A stretch of DNA of 64,000 nucleotides, taken from the NCBI GenBank assembly GCA_025655595.1, contig JAHXIO010000001.1:1-64000 (forward strand), read 5' to 3'. This DNA comes from Candidatus Thiodiazotropha sp. (ex Monitilora ramsayi). GTDB lineage: Bacteria > Pseudomonadota > Gammaproteobacteria > Chromatiales > Chromatiaceae. Positions 61,469 through 64,000 of the stretch are shown here, piece by piece (position 1 is the first letter of the stretch; every line of letters begins with the position of its first letter). The position numbers and the translations under genes were made by a program. A model generated the notes under the pieces. That model made no database searches and had not been told where the DNA came from. It was given only the letters and a program-made list of their open reading frames with translations.

Positions 61469-62668
61469 TCATATGTCACCAGGCCGGGTTAACGACTTCA
61501 ACTCATAGCGTCGCATCAGCTGTACAAACTCTTCCAGTGCCTGGATCCCGCTGCTCTCTGCCTGTGTACACCACTGCCTGAGTGATTCAAGTCGTGTCTC
61601 ATGACTCGAGGCCTGCTGCTCCCAGACGTCCTGCAATTGTATCCTCAACTGGTAGACGGTTTTCAGGGTTGAACTGTTTTCCAGTACTTGCCGCAGACGT
61701 TGTCTCTCCTTCTCGTTCAGCAGGCTTAAATCGCGTTTGGCAAGATGCCTTGCCTTACGATAGAGACGCTTCCAGGATTTGTGTGCTGTGGCATTGATCT
61801 CCGCACGAAAGACAGGTTGAAGAACCCTACGACGATAGTCACTGAGTAGCTGCAAGCGATTGACCGTGAGTGATCTCACGGCATCCATATCCAGTTGTGG
61901 TCGGGCCGGGATCAATTGCGGGGCGGGCGCCACCTTGTGAACCCTGGCCAGTCGAAACAAAGAGAAGAGCCGGATGTAGAACCAACCGATATCGAACTCC
62001 CATGGGCGAATTGAGAGCTTGGCGGAACTGGCATAGGCATGATGATTGTTGTGCAACTCTTCTCCGCCGATCAGTAGGCCCCAAGGCAGGATATTGGTCG
62101 AGGCATTGGGTATCTCGAAGTTTCGGTAGCCCCAATAGTGGCCGATGCCGTTGATCACACCCGCAGCCCAGAAGGGTATCCAGATCATCTGTAGTGCCCA
62201 AATGGCCACACCTGCAGGTCCAAAGAGCAGAAACTGAATCACGAGTAGCAGCGAGACGCCGTGATAGTGGCGGGGTGTGTAGATATGCCGTTCGAGCCAG
62301 TCATCCGGTGTTCCTTTACCGTAACGGTCGAGAGTCTCTTGATTGGCCGCTTCGCTTTGGTAGAGTTCAGCGCCGCGGCAGAGAACCTCGCCAATCCCAC
62401 GCGTCTGGGGACTGTGGGGGTCATCCTCTGTTTCACATTTGGCGTGGTGTTTGCGATGGATGGCAACCCATTCCCGGGTCACCATGCCGGTGGTGAGCCA
62501 GAGCCAGAAACGAAAAAAATGGCTCAAAAGCGGATGTAGATTGAGCGCCTTATGCGCCTGGTGGCGATGCAGGAAGACGGTGACTGAAACGATGGTGATG
62601 TGGGTCAAACCCAGCGTCAGTGCAATATAGCCCCAAATGGTGAGGTCGGACAGGCCGGTAAGTGTCAT
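61469..62668 (-). CDS. Acyl-CoA/fatty-acid delta-9-type desaturase
   Basis: This is a membrane di-iron desaturase with the three His boxes HRHQAH, HRKHH and HNNHH and about four membrane helices. It introduces a double bond in acyl chains. After residue about 260 comes a soluble C-terminal extension of about 130 residues. Its last part (LRQWCTQAESSGIQALEEFV) resembles tails of other gammaproteobacterial desaturases and, loosely, of ISL3-type transposases. The length is 399 aa. It lies between the two 26-residue peptide genes. Confidence 0.9.
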   Translation of the reverse strand: MTLTGLSDLTIWGYIALTLGLTHITIVSVTVFLHRHQAHKALNLHPLLSHFFRFWLWLTTGMVTREWVAIHRKHHAKCETEDDPHSPQTRGIGEVLCRGAELYQSEAANQETLDRYGKGTPDDWLERHIYTPRHYHGVSLLLVIQFLLFGPAGVAIWALQMIWIPFWAAGVINGIGHYWGYRNFEIPNASTNILPWGLLIGGEELHNNHHAYASSAKLSIRPWEFDIGWFYIRLFSLFRLARVHKVAPAPQLIPARPQLDMDAVRSLTVNRLQLLSDYRRRVLQPVFRAEINATAHKSWKRLYRKARHLAKRDLSLLNEKERQRLRQVLENSSTLKTVYQLRIQLQDVWEQQASSHETRLESLRQWCTQAESSGIQALEEFVQLMRRYELKSLTRPGDI

Positions 62669-62817
62669 GGAGTGCCTTTAGGTAGTCGTGTTATCAGGTA
62701 GAGACGACCGCCCAATGCCTCCACACAGACCGATTGCAGGAACGGCTAATCGAAGCTGTTCTGGGAAGTGTAGTGTATGGTGGTGGAGAGTGACACCACC
62801 AGCGAGTGCGGATTTTC

Positions 62818-62848
62818 CCAGGGGCGGGAGAGACTCTCCCGCCCCTGG
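62818..62848 (-). terminator. Hairpin downstream of the second 26-aa gene
   Basis: CCAGGGGCGGGAGAG (62818-62832) and CTCTCCCGCCCCTGG (62834-62848) are perfect 15-base arms around one base, a very stable stem. It follows the stop codon of the small gene by five bases. No T tract is seen. Confidence 0.65.
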
Positions 62849-62853
62849 CGTGG

Positions 62854-62934
62854 TCAGCCAAGCATTACCGAGACCACAATGCCCACAACAAGGATGGCCA
62901 GTGCGCCGATAATTGCTTTATCACTTCCTAACAT
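62854..62934 (-). CDS. 26-residue single-helix membrane peptide, copy 2
   Basis: The sequence is MLGSDKAIIGALAILVVGIV followed by VSVMLG and TGA. The same length, the same first eight residues and the same GIVV core as copy 1 (60787-60867), together with AGGAGGA before the ATG, argue that this is a real gene family. A longer in-frame reading (from 63048) is open but lacks the strong ribosome site. Function unknown; a role in membrane or lipid state is conceivable because a desaturase gene lies beside it. Confidence 0.78.
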   Translation of the reverse strand: MLGSDKAIIGALAILVVGIVVSVMLG

Positions 62935-63250
62935 TGAGTTGTCCTCCTGATGACATGATTCCACTGAGTGCAATGAATTGATCGGATGTGCCGACAATAA
63001 CAATGCTAACGGTAGGGTAATTAATTTCTCTCTGTCAGGAAGTGACAATTATCAATAAATCCTGACCAAGGACAAAAATTGTCTATGAAAAGCAGGTATA
63101 AACGGGCGTTAATCTACTAATGAGCCTAAATTCGCCCTTGCGGTGGTTTGGTTTCGAGTTTTGGTTCTGCCCCTAAGGGGGCGATTCATGGTAAAAAAGC
63201 GAGTCAATACTACAGGGGACAAAAGATCCCCGTTCAGTTCGGGGTGAATC

Positions 63251-63928
63251 ATGCGACTGCTGTTTAGCGAACTGCCCGGCCGGCACGAACGCCATCTACT
63301 GCGAAAACAGGATAATCCACTCTTTCCCGAAGCCCAGCGTCGCTTCACGCAAAGTGAGCTGACCGAGGCACAACGCCTTGACCATGAGGAGCTGGAGGCC
63401 TATATCCGGGATCTGCGCAATCTGGTGGGCGAGGCGGTTTCGCTCGGACCCCACGAGCAGAGCGACGTCATACTGGATCTTAAGGAGCGTCTGGACAAGG
63501 CATATGAGAGCGCCTGCCGTTTGGCGGATGACCAGACACCCAACAAAGATGCAATTCTGCGCCTTGTTGCGGTGATTATGCGAGCGGTTTGGAAAGGGGC
63601 AGGGAATGACACCCTTGCCAAGCAGGAGCTGGAGCAGGAGGAGGAGGCACGTCGCCTTCACTATGAAATGCTCGAGTATCCGCTGGTGGCTGATCTATTG
63701 GACCCTGATTCGTTGATAAAACAGGATGAGCTACTGCCTGTACTGTTGAGTGCTAAAGAGGATGCCTTTACGGCTGCAGTCACCCTATTCGACCCATCGC
63801 AACTGGGTGCTTTGTGTGACCAGGGAGAAGCCTATTTGCAGACGCTGGACAGCAGTGAATCCATGAGTGAAGCTAAACAGCGACTCGAACAGTTACAATC
63901 ATTGCGTGAAGTGGTAACGCCAGCCTAA
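63251..63928 (+). CDS. Hypothetical helical protein
   Basis: The 225-aa soluble protein is strongly helical and charged (QELEQEEEARRLHYEMLEYP) with no membrane helix, signal or catalytic motif I can name. The N-terminal MRLLFSELPGRHERHLLRKQ is distinctive. It is the last gene; the remaining 72 bases of the window hold nothing I can assign. A GGGG...CCCC stretch (63214-63242) before it may form a small hairpin. Confidence 0.6.
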   Translation: MRLLFSELPGRHERHLLRKQDNPLFPEAQRRFTQSELTEAQRLDHEELEAYIRDLRNLVGEAVSLGPHEQSDVILDLKERLDKAYESACRLADDQTPNKDAILRLVAVIMRAVWKGAGNDTLAKQELEQEEEARRLHYEMLEYPLVADLLDPDSLIKQDELLPVLLSAKEDAFTAAVTLFDPSQLGALCDQGEAYLQTLDSSESMSEAKQRLEQLQSLREVVTPA

Positions 63929-64000
63929 TCTTGCCCCCCCACAGGGCGATTTCTATTGCTGTCGGGTACTTTCAGCCTCGTCCGTATACTCAGTTAGGAA

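Overview
This window is the replication-origin neighbourhood of a gammaproteobacterial chromosome. The layout (atp operon, parAB, rsmG, mnmG, mnmE, yidC, yidD, rnpA, rpmH, dnaA, dnaN, recF, gyrB, glyQS) and the protein sequences fit a free-living or symbiotic member of the Chromatiales or a relative. A TusA-type sulfur carrier beside a PP-loop thiolation-like protein, and a Chromatiales/Pseudomonas flavour across the set, agree with this, but I cannot name a species from the sequence alone.

Region 1 (1-2088) is the start of a chromosomal integron. It holds an unusually long integron integrase, an attI core, one complete gene cassette (a small membrane protein) whose attC can be read base by base, and the first 21 codons of a second cassette (a lipoprotein). 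The integrase converges on glmS, and the two stop codons lie in one shared inverted repeat. Region 2 (2086-17643, minus strand) is glmS, glmU, an SlyD-like FKBP isomerase, the complete ATP synthase operon atpIBEFHAGDC with a readable sigma70 promoter, parB, parA, an inverted pair of intergenic repeats, rsmG and mnmG.

Region 3 (17722-32581) is the variable part. A MoxR ATPase gene is separated by about 11 kb from the DUF58 and transglutaminase (TgpA-like) genes that normally follow it directly. The intervening DNA carries a winged-helix/TPR regulator, a methyltransferase, an OsmC protein, a Gdx/SugE-type exporter, a DUF2784 protein, and then a visibly A+T-rich stretch. That stretch has four lipoprotein genes, a broken gene, a large imperfect inverted repeat with a heptapeptide-coding periodicity, and a divergent second YidD-like gene.

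Region 4 (32671-43349) is the origin core: a YdcH protein, mnmE, yidC, yidD, rnpA and rpmH on the minus strand, then dnaA, dnaN, recF and gyrB on the plus strand. DnaA boxes lie on both sides of dnaA, and two parS sites for the ParAB pair lie inside recF. Region 5 (43486-64000) contains plsC, a MazG-like gene, glyS and glyQ. It also has a PP-loop/TusA/CDF-transporter trio and a nitrogen-control block (glnA with a sigma54 promoter and an NtrC site, a DUF4124 protein, and glnL-glnG with its own NtrC site). After these come endonuclease V, an ODP-like metallo-beta-lactamase-fold protein, a cache-domain protein, hemE, a beta-hydroxyacid dehydrogenase and a fatty-acid desaturase. Two nearly identical 26-residue single-helix membrane peptides also lie in this region.

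The most unusual content is the integron with its extended integrase, the twin 26-aa peptides, the accessory block that splits the MoxR cluster, the inverted/heptapeptide repeat, the divergent YidD-like protein and the PP-loop/TusA pair.
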